A stretch of 64,000 nt of DNA from the NCBI RefSeq assembly GCF_000967425.1, contig NZ_FO082820.1, positions 2,790,001-2,854,000 of the forward strand, read 5' to 3'. How positions within the stretch are numbered: the first letter of the stretch is position 1; each line of letters begins with the position of its first letter. Origin of the DNA: Pseudorhizobium banfieldiae (lineage in GTDB: Bacteria; Pseudomonadota; Alphaproteobacteria; Rhizobiales; Rhizobiaceae). The translations under genes and the position numbers were made by a program. Below the pieces are notes generated by a model. It saw only the letters and a list, made by a program, of their open reading frames with translations, was not told the DNA's origin and searched no databases. Below, piece by piece: positions 19,141 through 27,398 of the stretch.

Positions 19141-21075
19141 ATGCCACATGAGTTACCCGTGACCGCGATTCAGGACGAGCGTTATCGCCTCCTCGTCGAC
19201 GCGATCACTGACTACGCCATCTACATGCTGGACCCCGAGGGGCGGATAAGCAGCTGGAACCCCGGGGCGGAACGATTTAAGGGCTATCGTGAACCGGAGG
19301 TCCTCGGGCATCACTTTTCGCGGTTCTACACGCCGGAGGACAGGGCGCGCGGTCTTCCGGCGACAGCATTGCATCGTGCGCAGACGGAAGGCCGCTTCGA
19401 GAACGAAGGATGGCGGGTAAGGAAAGACGGAAGCCGTTTCTGGGCACACGTCATCATCGACCCCATCTGGAGTCCCTCAGGCAGCCTCCTCGGCTTTGCG
19501 AAGATCACTCGGGACCTGACGGAGCGGCGACAGGCGGAACTGGAGCTGAAATCCAGCGAGCAGAAGTTTCAGCTGCTGGTGCAGGCCGTCAGTGACTATG
19601 CGATCTACATGCTCGATCCGACGGGCCACATCACCAACTGGAACTCCGGCGCGCAACGCATAAAGGGCTACAGCGCCGACGAAATTATCGGCTCCCACTT
19701 CTCACGCTTCTATACCGACGAAGACCGGGCTTCCGGCTTGCCTGAATTCGGCCTGGAAACGGCGCGGCGGGAGGGCCGGTTCGAGAAGGAAGGAACCCGG
19801 GTTCGCAAGGACGGCTCGCGGTTTCTCGCCCACGTGACCATCGACGCCATCCGCGACGAAACGGGGGAACTGCTCGGCTTTGCGAAAGTCACCCACGACA
19901 TCACCGAGAAGGTCGAGGCCCAGAACGCGCTGAACAGAGCGCGGGAGGAGCTGTTCCAGGCCCAGAAGATGGAGGCGATCGGACAACTGACCGGCGGCAT
20001 CGCCCATGACTTCAACAACCTGCTCATGGCAATCCTCGGCAGCCTCGAGATCCTCAAGAAACGGCTTCCAGACGACCCGTCGATGATGCCTCTCCTCGAC
20101 AATGCGATTCAGGGCGCCGACCGGGGCGTCGCGCTGATCCAGCGCATGCTCGCCTATTCGAGAAGACAGGATCTGGATCTGGCGGCGGTGGACATCCCTT
20201 CGGTCGTGGCCGGCATGATGGAGTTCGTGCAGCGATCCGTCGGCGCGGCAATCCAGATCCAGACGGATTTCGAAGAAGGACTTCCCGCCGTCCTGACTGA
20301 CGCGGTCCAGCTGGAAACCGCTCTCCTGAACCTTATCGTCAACGCCCGCGATGCCACGCCAAATGGTGGCACCATCACGATAGGCGCTACTCGAATGCAG
20401 GCTCAAGCGGATCTCTCCGAGCCCCGAACCCCCGGACTTCTTCGCCTCTCCGTCAGCGATACCGGCGAGGGCATGGACGAGGAGACGCTGGAGCGGGCGG
20501 CCACGCCCTTCTTCACGACAAAGGGCGTCGGCAAGGGGACCGGCCTTGGCCTCTCCATGGTTCAGGGGCTTGTCGAGCAGTCCGGGGGCAAGCTGCTTAT
20601 CGAGAGCCGCAAGGGCGAAGGAACGACTATCTCGCTCCTCCTCCCGCTGGCGCACCCGACCGCATCCTCCCAGCCTTCTCTGGAAGCAACACCCAGGCAG
20701 GCATTGCCTGAGTTGCCGGCCTCTCTGAAGATACTTGCTGTCGATGACGATGCTCTGGTCCTCATGAACACGACGCTGATGCTGGAGGATCTCGGGCATC
20801 AGGTCGTCGAGGCGTTCAACGGCGCTCAGGCTCTCGAGGTTCTGGAAAAGGGCGAGAGGTTCGATCTCGTGCTCACCGATCACTCCATGCCCAAGATGAC
20901 GGGTGCTGAGCTGGCGGGCCGCATCCATGAGCGCTGGCCGAGCCTTCCGGTCGTTCTCGCGACCGGCTATGCTGAACTCCCCTCGGGAGAAGGCGGAAAG
21001 CTCCCCAAACTCTCCAAGCCGTTTTCCCAGAGCCAGTTGGCCGAGATACTCGCCTTGGCACTGCCGGGGCGCTGA
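19141..21075 (+). CDS. PAS-PAS hybrid sensor histidine kinase with receiver domain
   Basis: Soluble hybrid histidine kinase of 644 residues, with no membrane segment. Two near-identical PAS domains (about residues 15-125 and 140-250) share the pattern YAIYMLDP-G-I-WN-GA-R-KGY and HFSRFYT-ED. They are followed by a HisKA domain with the phosphoacceptor His289 in GGIAHDFNNLLMA, an ATPase domain (DTGEGMDEE, TGLGLSMVQG), and a C-terminal receiver with phospho-Asp580 in VLTDHSMPKMTG. The ATG at 19141 has GAGGGGG about ten bases upstream. The paired PAS domains look like a duplication; their ligand cannot be read. The EcfG-type promoter suggests induction by general stress. Confidence 0.93.
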   Translation: MPHELPVTAIQDERYRLLVDAITDYAIYMLDPEGRISSWNPGAERFKGYREPEVLGHHFSRFYTPEDRARGLPATALHRAQTEGRFENEGWRVRKDGSRFWAHVIIDPIWSPSGSLLGFAKITRDLTERRQAELELKSSEQKFQLLVQAVSDYAIYMLDPTGHITNWNSGAQRIKGYSADEIIGSHFSRFYTDEDRASGLPEFGLETARREGRFEKEGTRVRKDGSRFLAHVTIDAIRDETGELLGFAKVTHDITEKVEAQNALNRAREELFQAQKMEAIGQLTGGIAHDFNNLLMAILGSLEILKKRLPDDPSMMPLLDNAIQGADRGVALIQRMLAYSRRQDLDLAAVDIPSVVAGMMEFVQRSVGAAIQIQTDFEEGLPAVLTDAVQLETALLNLIVNARDATPNGGTITIGATRMQAQADLSEPRTPGLLRLSVSDTGEGMDEETLERAATPFFTTKGVGKGTGLGLSMVQGLVEQSGGKLLIESRKGEGTTISLLLPLAHPTASSQPSLEATPRQALPELPASLKILAVDDDALVLMNTTLMLEDLGHQVVEAFNGAQALEVLEKGERFDLVLTDHSMPKMTGAELAGRIHERWPSLPVVLATGYAELPSGEGGKLPKLSKPFSQSQLAEILALALPGR

Positions 21076-21098
21076 ACAAAACGGTATAGCCATGCGTT
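21073..21098 (+). promoter_or_regulatory. Possible EcfG-type promoter (one mismatch) upstream of BON gene
   Basis: TGAAC, 17 bases, CGTT, ending 32 bases before the BON-domain ATG. The first base of the -35 element departs from GGAAC and it overlaps the end of the kinase gene, so this is weaker than the other sites. Confidence 0.4.
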
Positions 21099-21130
21099 GA
21101 TCCGGGGTTTCAATCCGGAGAAAAACGATC

Positions 21131-21406
21131 ATGGTCTTCAAGCATCAAAGCTTCCACGAACATCCACCAACGGTAGAGAACGAGTTTCCTCCGGCAGCTG
21201 CCTTGGAAAGTGCCGTCTCCGATGCGCTCGCCGCGGCTGGCGGCATCGACGCGACCGGCGTGCACGTTGTCGCGGAAGGTTCCACGATCATGTTGACAGG
21301 ATCAGTCATGTCCGAGGCCGAAGTCGCCCGCGCAGAGCAGATCGCCCGAAGCGTCGCTGGCGTCAGCAATGTGCGCAATGACATCAAGTCCGGCAGGATT
21401 GCCTGA
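21131..21406 (+). CDS. Small BON-domain protein
   Basis: A 91-residue protein that is almost entirely one BON domain. The core reads VHVVAEGSTIMLTGSVMSEAEVARAEQIA followed by GVSNVRNDI, the usual beta-alpha-beta ending of the family. BON domains bind membranes or phospholipids and recur in stress-induced proteins of rhizobia. There is no signal peptide, so it is probably cytoplasmic. It follows the hybrid kinase by 55 bases and may have its own stress promoter. A second BON protein lies at 32247. Confidence 0.85.
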   Translation: MVFKHQSFHEHPPTVENEFPPAAALESAVSDALAAAGGIDATGVHVVAEGSTIMLTGSVMSEAEVARAEQIARSVAGVSNVRNDIKSGRIA

Positions 21407-21420
21407 TCGAGCAACGGTGT

Positions 21421-21443
21421 GGCGGAGGTTGCCAACCACCGCC
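21421..21443. terminator. Possible hairpin between convergent BON and gcd genes
   Basis: GGCGGAGGTT, a three-base loop and AACCACCGCC form a ten-base stem with one mismatch in the 50-base gap between the two convergent genes. There is no clear T-run, so its role as terminator is uncertain. Confidence 0.4.
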
Positions 21444-21456
21444 TCTGCCTGCCGAG

Positions 21457-23802
21457 TTAATCCCTCGGCAGAGCGTATGCGATAACATAGTCGCCGGGCT
21501 TCGTTCCGACCGAACCGTGACCACCCGCGACCATGACCACGAACTGCCGCCCGTCCTCAACGGCATAGGTCATCGGCGTTGCCTGACCTCCAGCCGGCAG
21601 GCGCGCACGCCAGATTTCCTCACCGGTGGTGAGGTTATAGGCGCGGAGATAATTGTCGACGGCCGCACCCAGGAAAGCGACGCCGCCCTTCGTGATCATC
21701 GGACCGCCGATACCCGGCACCCCGACCTTGAACGGCAGCGGCAACGGCGTCATGTCGTAGACGGTACCATTGCGGTGCTTGTAGGCGATCTCGCCGGTCC
21801 TGAGGTCGGCGCCGGCGACATAACCCCACGGCGGCGCCTGGCACGGGATCTGCAGCGGCCCGAGGAAGGGCCCCATGTAGACGCCATAAGGCGCGCCTTC
21901 ATTGCGGTTCAGCCCCTGCTCGCTCGCCTTCTCGTCGGCACCCTTCGGGGGAATCTCTTCCCGCGGCACGAGACGTACCGTGAAGCCCAGGTAGGTCGGC
22001 ATGCCGAACATCACCTGACGCTCGGGATCGATGGCAACACTACCCCAGTTGAACGTGCCAAAATTGCCGGGGTAGACCAGCGTACCGTTGATCGACGGCG
22101 GCGTGTATCGACCCTCATAGTTCAACTCGTGGAACCGGATGCGGCAGACCATCTGGTCGAACATCGAAATGCCCCACATGTCCTTTTCCTCCAGCGGCTC
22201 GGGCTTGAAGGTCAGGGCCGAGGTGGGCTGGGTCGGGGCGGTGAAGTCTTCCGGTATGGCACCCCCAGGTGCCGGCTCTGCCGTCACGTCGAGGAGCGGC
22301 TCACCGGTTTGGCGATTGAGCACGTAGATGTCGCCCTGCTTGGTGGGCCCAACCAGTGCCGGCACAACCGTCCCGTCATCCTGGGTAAGATCGAGGAGAA
22401 CCGGCTGTGCCGGCACATCCATGTCCCACAGGTCGTGATGGACGGTCTGGAAGACCCACCGATCGGCGCCGGTATTGATATCAAGCGCGACGATAGAGGA
22501 GGAGTACTTCTCCACGGACTCGCTACGCCCCATGCCGAGCTGATCGGGAACCTGGTTTCCAAGCGGAATATAGACGAGCCCTAACTCCTCATCGACGCTG
22601 AATATGGACCAGCTGTTGGGGGAATTGGCGGTATAGGTCTGCCCCGGCGGCAGTGGCTCCGTTTGCTCGGGGTTTCCCGAATCCCAGTTCCAGACAAGTT
22701 CGCCACTGTTGACGTCGAAGGCGCGGATGACACCGGACTGGGATTGCGTGGAGTAGTTGTCATTGACGGCGCCGCCGATGATGATTTTGCCGGCCGCAAT
22801 TACAGGCGGAGAGGTGGAATAATAGTAACCCGCCGGATTGTAGGGCATCCCGGTTTCGAGGCGTAGAACCCCCTGATCTGCAAATGACGTGCAGACTTCA
22901 CCACTCGCAGCATCGAGCGCGATCAGCCGCGCGTCGGACGTCGGAAGGTAGACCCGCTCCGCGCAAGGCGCATCCGCCTGCGCTTGCGGATCCGCGTAAT
23001 AGGTGACGCCGCGGCAGGTCTGGTGCTGTCGATCGGGATTGAGTCCTGCATTGGGGTCGTACTTCCACTTTTCCTCACCCGTCGTCGCGTCGATCGCAAT
23101 GGCCCAGTTGTGAGGCGTGCAGATGAAAAGGCTGTTGCCCACCTTCAACGGCGTGACCTGATAGGTCGTCTCCGTGACATCTTCCGGGAGCTTTACGTCG
23201 CCGGTCTGATAGCGCCAAACCTCCTCCAGCTCGTCGACATTCTCGACATTGATCTGATCGAGCGGCGAATAGCGCTGGCCGTAGTTCGTGCGACCATACT
23301 GGTGCCACTCACCCGGAGGAACAGGATTGCCCATGGTCGGGGCCGCCGCCACAGCGTCCTCTGGAAGTTCCCCCTCGACGTCGTAGGGATCCGTGAACAT
23401 GGAGATGACGGCGATCAGGATCGCCAGCGCAACAGACGCGGCAAGCGGTGCCGCACCAACGGGATAACGTGCGCCCGTGGGGCTCTGGAAGCCGAGCGGC
23501 TTGCGCATCCAAGGCGTCAGCAACCAGATTCCGAGCAGGATGATGACCCCGCCCCTCGGACCAAGCTGCCACCAGTCGAAGCCGACTTCCCAGATCGCCC
23601 AGCCGAGCGACCCCAGCACGATAAGGGCATAAAGCGTCAGGGCCGTTGACCGGCGCAGGTAAAGCAGCACAGCCGTCACGATAAATGCGATGCCGGTGAT
23701 CAGATAGTAGATACTGCCATCGAGCGCGAGCAACTGCCCTCCACCTACGGCGAGCGCAAGCCCCACCAGGCCGAACAAGATTGTCGTGATCAAAATAGCC
23801 AT
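21457..23802 (-). CDS. gcd: Membrane-bound PQQ-dependent glucose/quinate/shikimate-type dehydrogenase
   Basis: Quinoprotein of 781 residues that oxidises glucose (or a polyol/quinate) in the periplasm and passes electrons to ubiquinone. The first about 140 residues contain four or five transmembrane helices. The rest is an eight-bladed PQQ propeller with tryptophan-docking repeats such as ATTGEEKWKYDP and ITKGGVAFLGAAVDNYLRAY, and a VHHDLWDMDVPAQPVL segment typical of this family. No PQQ synthesis genes are in the window. The start lies about 64 bases after an EcfG-type promoter. Glucose is the best guess for the substrate, as in Gcd, but quinate or shikimate cannot be excluded. Confidence 0.88.
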   Translation of the reverse strand: MAILITTILFGLVGLALAVGGGQLLALDGSIYYLITGIAFIVTAVLLYLRRSTALTLYALIVLGSLGWAIWEVGFDWWQLGPRGGVIILLGIWLLTPWMRKPLGFQSPTGARYPVGAAPLAASVALAILIAVISMFTDPYDVEGELPEDAVAAAPTMGNPVPPGEWHQYGRTNYGQRYSPLDQINVENVDELEEVWRYQTGDVKLPEDVTETTYQVTPLKVGNSLFICTPHNWAIAIDATTGEEKWKYDPNAGLNPDRQHQTCRGVTYYADPQAQADAPCAERVYLPTSDARLIALDAASGEVCTSFADQGVLRLETGMPYNPAGYYYSTSPPVIAAGKIIIGGAVNDNYSTQSQSGVIRAFDVNSGELVWNWDSGNPEQTEPLPPGQTYTANSPNSWSIFSVDEELGLVYIPLGNQVPDQLGMGRSESVEKYSSSIVALDINTGADRWVFQTVHHDLWDMDVPAQPVLLDLTQDDGTVVPALVGPTKQGDIYVLNRQTGEPLLDVTAEPAPGGAIPEDFTAPTQPTSALTFKPEPLEEKDMWGISMFDQMVCRIRFHELNYEGRYTPPSINGTLVYPGNFGTFNWGSVAIDPERQVMFGMPTYLGFTVRLVPREEIPPKGADEKASEQGLNRNEGAPYGVYMGPFLGPLQIPCQAPPWGYVAGADLRTGEIAYKHRNGTVYDMTPLPLPFKVGVPGIGGPMITKGGVAFLGAAVDNYLRAYNLTTGEEIWRARLPAGGQATPMTYAVEDGRQFVVMVAGGHGSVGTKPGDYVIAYALPRD

Positions 23803-23866
23803 GCTGTTGGTCCTGTCCCGATTACGTCATCGGGCTGCGGCTCGGCACCGCAACCCCCCGGGCCTC

Positions 23867-23891
23867 AACACATCGCCTTTGCGAAAGTTCC
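23867..23891 (-). promoter_or_regulatory. EcfG-type promoter reading into gcd
   Basis: On the minus strand: GGAAC, 17 bases, GTT. It lies about 65 bases before the dehydrogenase ATG. It is divergent from a similar site for the uracil-DNA glycosylase gene. Confidence 0.6.
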
Positions 23892-23908
23892 CTTCGGGAA
23901 CAGATGCG

Positions 23909-23933
23909 GGAACCAATCCGGCCAGATACGGTT
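23909..23933 (+). promoter_or_regulatory. EcfG-type promoter for the UdgX gene
   Basis: GGAAC, 17 bases, GTT, ending 18 bases before the ATG at 23952. It overlaps the earlier in-frame ATG at 23904, which is why I prefer the later start. Confidence 0.6.
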
Positions 23934-23951
23934 GCGGGGCTGGAGGCAGCG

Positions 23952-24578
23952 ATGGCGGCAACAGGTCGGGCATTCGGGTCAGGTGGGGAGCCAGGGAAGA
24001 ATCTGGGCGCGATCAGGAGTGCCGCCGAAAACTGTACCCGTTGCGACCTCTACAGGACAGCGACACATCTTGTTTTTGGTGAAGGCGCCGCTGACGCCAA
24101 CGTCGTTCTTGTCGGAGAGCAGCCGGGCGACAAGGAGGATCTCGCCGGTAGACCCTTCATTGGTCCCGCGGGCCGCTTCCTTGACGATTGCCTTGAGGAG
24201 GCAAACATTGACCGCACGCGCTGCTATGTCACCAATGCAGTCAAGCATTTCAAGTTCACGGTGCGGGGCAAGCGACGCATCCACTCCAAACCAAACCTGG
24301 GTGAGATTAGAGCATGCGCATGGTGGCTGTCGGCCGAGCTTCGCATGATCCAGCCGTCACTCGTGGTAGCACTCGGGGCCACCGCCCTTCATGCGCTTCT
24401 CGGAAAGGATGCGAAAGTTACCCGAGACAGGGGGCGCATCCTCTCGGCGCAGGACCTGCCACCGGTTCTTGTCACCATCCACCCCTCGGCATTGCTGAGG
24501 GCGCGGGGCCGACCCGACGCAGCACAGGAGCGCCAGCGGTTCGTGAACGAGTTGCGCCAGATCGAGGATTATCTTTGA
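23952..24578 (+). CDS. UdgX-type uracil-DNA glycosylase
   Basis: Uracil-DNA glycosylase superfamily protein of 208 residues. It has motif A GEQPGDKEDLAGRPFIGPAG, motif B HPSALLR and, decisively, a KRRIH loop with His at residue 111. In Mycobacterium UdgX the KRRIH histidine forms a covalent bond with the uracil site, making an irreversible protein-DNA complex, so the same is expected here. The N-terminal CTRCDLYRTATHLVFG resembles the iron-sulfur glycosylases (families 4/5). I prefer the ATG at 23952 with GGAGG five bases upstream; an upstream ATG at 23904 would add 16 residues. The gene lies next to sodC, sigma factor and ku-ligD and has an EcfG-type promoter, so it is a stress-repair gene. 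Confidence 0.9.
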   Translation: MAATGRAFGSGGEPGKNLGAIRSAAENCTRCDLYRTATHLVFGEGAADANVVLVGEQPGDKEDLAGRPFIGPAGRFLDDCLEEANIDRTRCYVTNAVKHFKFTVRGKRRIHSKPNLGEIRACAWWLSAELRMIQPSLVVALGATALHALLGKDAKVTRDRGRILSAQDLPPVLVTIHPSALLRARGRPDAAQERQRFVNELRQIEDYL

Positions 24579-24593
24579 CCCTTGGAGATTCTG

Positions 24594-25315
24594 ATGACCT
24601 ACGAACTCTACTACTGGGACGGCATTCCCGGCCGCGGCGAATTCGTCCGACTGGCGCTGGAGGATGCCGGGGCAGACTATCGTGACGTGGCGCGAGAGCC
24701 CGGCAGGATGCGGGAAATGATGGCGTTCCTGAACGGCGAACGCGGCCCGCATGTCCCATTCGCGCCGCCATTCCTGAAGGATGACGATCTCGTCATCTCC
24801 CATGTTGCCAACATTCTTCGATATCTCGGCCCGAAGCTCGGACTCGTACCGGCCGATGAGGCATCCCGGACTTTTGCCCACCGGCTGCAACTGACGTTGA
24901 CGGATTTCCTCACCGAGATCCACGATACTCATCATCCGCTTGGCGTGGATGCCTACTACGAGGATCAGAAGGTGGAGGCGCAAGGCCGCACAGCCCGCTT
25001 CCTCTCCTCGAGGCTTCCAAAGTTCCTCACTACTTCGAGACCGTGCTGTCGGCGAACCACGGAAACGAGGGAAATCTGATCGGAGGGCAGATCGGCTATA
25101 TCGATCTATCGCTTTTCCAGGTGATGGAGGGGCTGCATTATGCATTTCCCCGCGCCATGCGGGACAGCGGCAATCGCTGGCCCGGGATCACCACACTTCA
25201 GGCGAGAGTGAAGGCGCGCCCCCGCCTTCGCGACTACCTGTCCTCACAGCGGCGGCTGCCGTTTAACGAATCCGGCATCTTCCGCCACTATCCGGAACTG
25301 GACGTCGAGGCCTAG
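24594..25315 (+). pseudogene. Glutathione S-transferase, frameshifted
   Basis: Glutathione S-transferase family coding sequence split between two frames. The first part (24594 to about 25028) has the N-terminal thioredoxin-like domain starting MTYELYYWDGIPGRGEFVRL and most of the helical domain. The second part continues in another frame as HYFETVLSANHGNEGNLIGG and ends RHYPELDVEA at 25315. One missing base near 25026-25031 explains it: adding a C restores KFLHYFETVL, a normal GST sequence. The whole would be about 240 residues, full length. Both halves look otherwise intact, so the change is recent or a sequencing error. GGAG lies seven bases before the ATG. Confidence 0.85.
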
Positions 25316-25330
25316 GCTAGCACCCGCCTC

Positions 25331-25840
25331 TTACTCCACGACAGCGCAGGCCAGTCGCTCTCCGGCCTTGCCCGAGGGCTGGCTCTCGTAGTCGTCGGCG
25401 CCGCCGTGGACCATCAGGGCCCTGCCCTTTACGGATTTCTCTCCATCGTCCAGGGAGACAAAGGTGTTGAGCACCTGTGCCCGCAGGGTTCCATCGGAGC
25501 CAACGTATTGGTTCGGCATGTCGCCGGCATGTGGCCCGTTGGCAGCGTTGAATCCATGCTCCTTCCCACCCGGGTTGAAGTGTCCACCGGCGCTTTCATG
25601 ACCGCCCGTATGGTCGCATTGCCCGGTCTCATGGAAGTGGAAGCCTACCCATTGCCCGCCCGGCAGGCCGGACACCTCGACGTCGATTAGGACGCCGGCG
25701 GGCGTCGAAGTCAAAGTCGCAGCACCCGCTTCTGCACCGTCGGCGCCGACGAACGACGCATTTGCCGTGGCTTCCTGCGCTCCGGCATTCGCCGAAAGTG
25801 TCGCGAATACGAAAGCTGCTGTGCAAAGTCGCGCTACCAT
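25331..25840 (-). CDS. sodC: Cu/Zn superoxide dismutase, periplasmic
   Basis: Copper/zinc superoxide dismutase of 169 residues that removes superoxide in the periplasm. The signal peptide ends ANAGAQ. Metal ligands appear in GFHFHETGQCDH (two copper His), the ESAGGHFNPGGKEHGFN zinc loop, and RALMVHGGADDY (last copper His). The disulfide cysteines are in GQCDH and ERLACAVVE. I start at the ATG at 25840, preceded by AGGGAGGAA; the frame extends to 25885 into the sigma gene. It lies 19 bases after the sigma-factor stop on the same strand, so it is probably co-transcribed with the sigma gene. Confidence 0.95.
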   Translation of the reverse strand: MVARLCTAAFVFATLSANAGAQEATANASFVGADGAEAGAATLTSTPAGVLIDVEVSGLPGGQWVGFHFHETGQCDHTGGHESAGGHFNPGGKEHGFNAANGPHAGDMPNQYVGSDGTLRAQVLNTFVSLDDGEKSVKGRALMVHGGADDYESQPSGKAGERLACAVVE

Positions 25841-25859
25841 AGGTTCCTCCCTTTGTTTC

Positions 25860-26366
25860 TCAGGCCGGCTCTTCGCCGAGTTCAAGCAGTATCTGATGCC
25901 TTGCGCGGTTGAGCCGGCTCTTTACTGTTCCCACTGCGCAGTCACAGATCTCTGCGGTCGCCTCATAGCTCTCGCCGAGAATCGCGACGAGGGTCAGTAC
26001 CTCCCGGTAGTGCGGCGGCAGCTTCTGCAGCGCGCGCTGCACTTCCTTTGCTCGGGCGCTCACCTCTTGTGTGGCCGGCATCGGTGTATCACCGGATACG
26101 GGCTCGTCCAGCCCAGGCGCCTCACGTCCCAACACCTTCGACCGTGTATAGAAGGTGTTGCGCATGATGGTGAATAGCCACGATTTAAGCTTCGTGCCGG
26201 GCTCGAACTTGTCCAGGTTCGCCAGCGCCTTCATCAACGTCTCCTGAACGAGATCATCCGCATCCGTCGGATTGCGGCAGAAGGTGCGGGCGAACGCGCG
26301 GAGAGCGGGGATGAGTTTTACAATATCTGCGCGTGCAGGATCACGTTTCAACTGTGATTCAGACAC
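25860..26366 (-). CDS. EcfG-type RNA polymerase sigma factor (ECF15-like)
   Basis: ECF sigma factor of 168 residues in the group that directs the alphaproteobacterial general stress response. Region 2 (about residues 20-85) includes NPTDADDLVQETLMKALAN and SWLFTIMRNTFYT. Region 4 (about 110-160) includes LPPHYREVLTLVAILGESY and CAVGTVKSRLNRAR, close to EcfG/RpoE2 proteins. The start is GTG at 26366. No phyR lies beside it, so it may be a secondary EcfG paralogue. An EcfG-type promoter at 26413-26437 points to autoregulation. sodC follows on the same strand, and ku-ligD is divergent. Confidence 0.9.
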   Translation of the reverse strand: MSESQLKRDPARADIVKLIPALRAFARTFCRNPTDADDLVQETLMKALANLDKFEPGTKLKSWLFTIMRNTFYTRSKVLGREAPGLDEPVSGDTPMPATQEVSARAKEVQRALQKLPPHYREVLTLVAILGESYEATAEICDCAVGTVKSRLNRARHQILLELGEEPA

Positions 26367-26412
26367 CGGGGCCTACCTCTCCGTCGTATCACTGGGCGGG
26401 ATGATGGTGGCA

Positions 26413-26437
26413 AACGCACCGTTATGGCTTTGGTTCC
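26413..26437 (-). promoter_or_regulatory. EcfG-type promoter of the sigma-factor gene
   Basis: On the minus strand: GGAAC, 16 bases, CGTT, an exact consensus match about 47 bases before the sigma start. It implies that the gene is transcribed by its own or a related EcfG sigma factor. A divergent site for ku lies 50 bases away. Confidence 0.78.
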
Positions 26438-26487
26438 GCAATGGGATCGGGCTTGGTTGTTGCTTTCTCGCGGGAAACCTGACGAAC

Positions 26488-26512
26488 GGAACAAAGTTCC
26501 ACCGCCCCTGTT
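26488..26512 (+). promoter_or_regulatory. EcfG-type promoter of ku-ligD
   Basis: GGAAC, 17 bases, GTT, ending 26 bases before the GTG start of the first ku gene. Confidence 0.7.
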
Positions 26513-26538
26513 GATAGGGTTTTCGGGGAGTTTGAGTC

Positions 26539-27396
26539 GTGGCGCCGCGTGCAAACTGGAAGGGTTACTTGAAGGTCGGGGAGTTAAGCTGCCAGGTCGC
26601 GCTTTATACGGCGGCGTCGACTGCAGACCGCGTCAGCTTTAACATCATAAACCGCGAGACCGGCCACCGCGTCCACCGTCAGCTGGTCGATGCCGATACC
26701 GGCAAGGAAGTCGACAATGACGACATCGTCAAGGGCTATGAGGTGGCGAGCGGAGAATACGTCATACTCGAACCCGACGAGATAAAGGATGCCGTGCCGA
26801 ACAGCGACAAGACGCTGGAACTGGAAACGTTCATCCCTTGCGGAGAAGTGGACACCATCTTCCTGGATCGACCCTATTACCTTGCCCCTGCCGACAAGGC
26901 CGCAGCGGATGTCTATGCGCTGATCAGGAAGGGGCTGGAAGAGAAGAACGTCGCCGCCCTCGCCCGCACCGTCCTGTTCCGCCGGCTGCGGACGCTGCTG
27001 ATCTGTCCGAGCGACGAGGGCCTCATAGCCAGCACGCTCAATTACGACTATGAGGTTCGCGCCGCTGAGGAGATCTTCTCCGATATCCCGGAGTTCAAGA
27101 TCGAAGGCGAGATGCTCGACCTCGCCCGCCACATCATCTCCACCAAGAAAGGCGAATTCAATCCGACCGAGTTCGACGATCGTTACGAGGCGGCGCTTAC
27201 TGAGCTCATCCAGGCGAAGATAGAAGGCCGCAAGCTGCCGAAGAAGCCGAAGCCCGAACCCAAGAAGGTCTCCAGCCTGCTTGACGCGCTGCGTCAGAGC
27301 GCCGGCTCCGGCTCAGGCACAAAGAAGAAAACGACAGCGGAGAGCAAGTCTGCCCGCAAGCCGAAGACGCGCGCCCCGCAGAGGAAAGCGAGCTGA
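26539..27396 (+). CDS. ku: Ku protein (non-homologous end joining), copy 1
   Basis: Bacterial Ku homologue of 285 residues, binding DNA double-strand ends and recruiting LigD. The N-terminus NWKGYLKVGELSCQVALYTA and the internal VKGYEVASGEYVILEPDEIKDA and DRPYYLAPADKAAADVYALI motifs are the Ku core. The last about 45 residues are a Lys-rich, disordered tail (PKKPKPEPKK) typical of Ku proteins that contact DNA and LigD. It begins with GTG at 26539, with GGGGAG ten bases upstream. ligD starts two bases after its stop. A second, convergent ku at 29943 shares the same core but has a different tail. Confidence 0.95.
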   Translation: MAPRANWKGYLKVGELSCQVALYTAASTADRVSFNIINRETGHRVHRQLVDADTGKEVDNDDIVKGYEVASGEYVILEPDEIKDAVPNSDKTLELETFIPCGEVDTIFLDRPYYLAPADKAAADVYALIRKGLEEKNVAALARTVLFRRLRTLLICPSDEGLIASTLNYDYEVRAAEEIFSDIPEFKIEGEMLDLARHIISTKKGEFNPTEFDDRYEAALTELIQAKIEGRKLPKKPKPEPKKVSSLLDALRQSAGSGSGTKKKTTAESKSARKPKTRAPQRKAS

Positions 27397-27398
27397 CC

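Noticed and set aside
24594..25315. Programmed frameshifting in the glutathione S-transferase gene
   Set aside because: No slippery heptamer or downstream structure is seen at the shift; a lost base is the simpler explanation.
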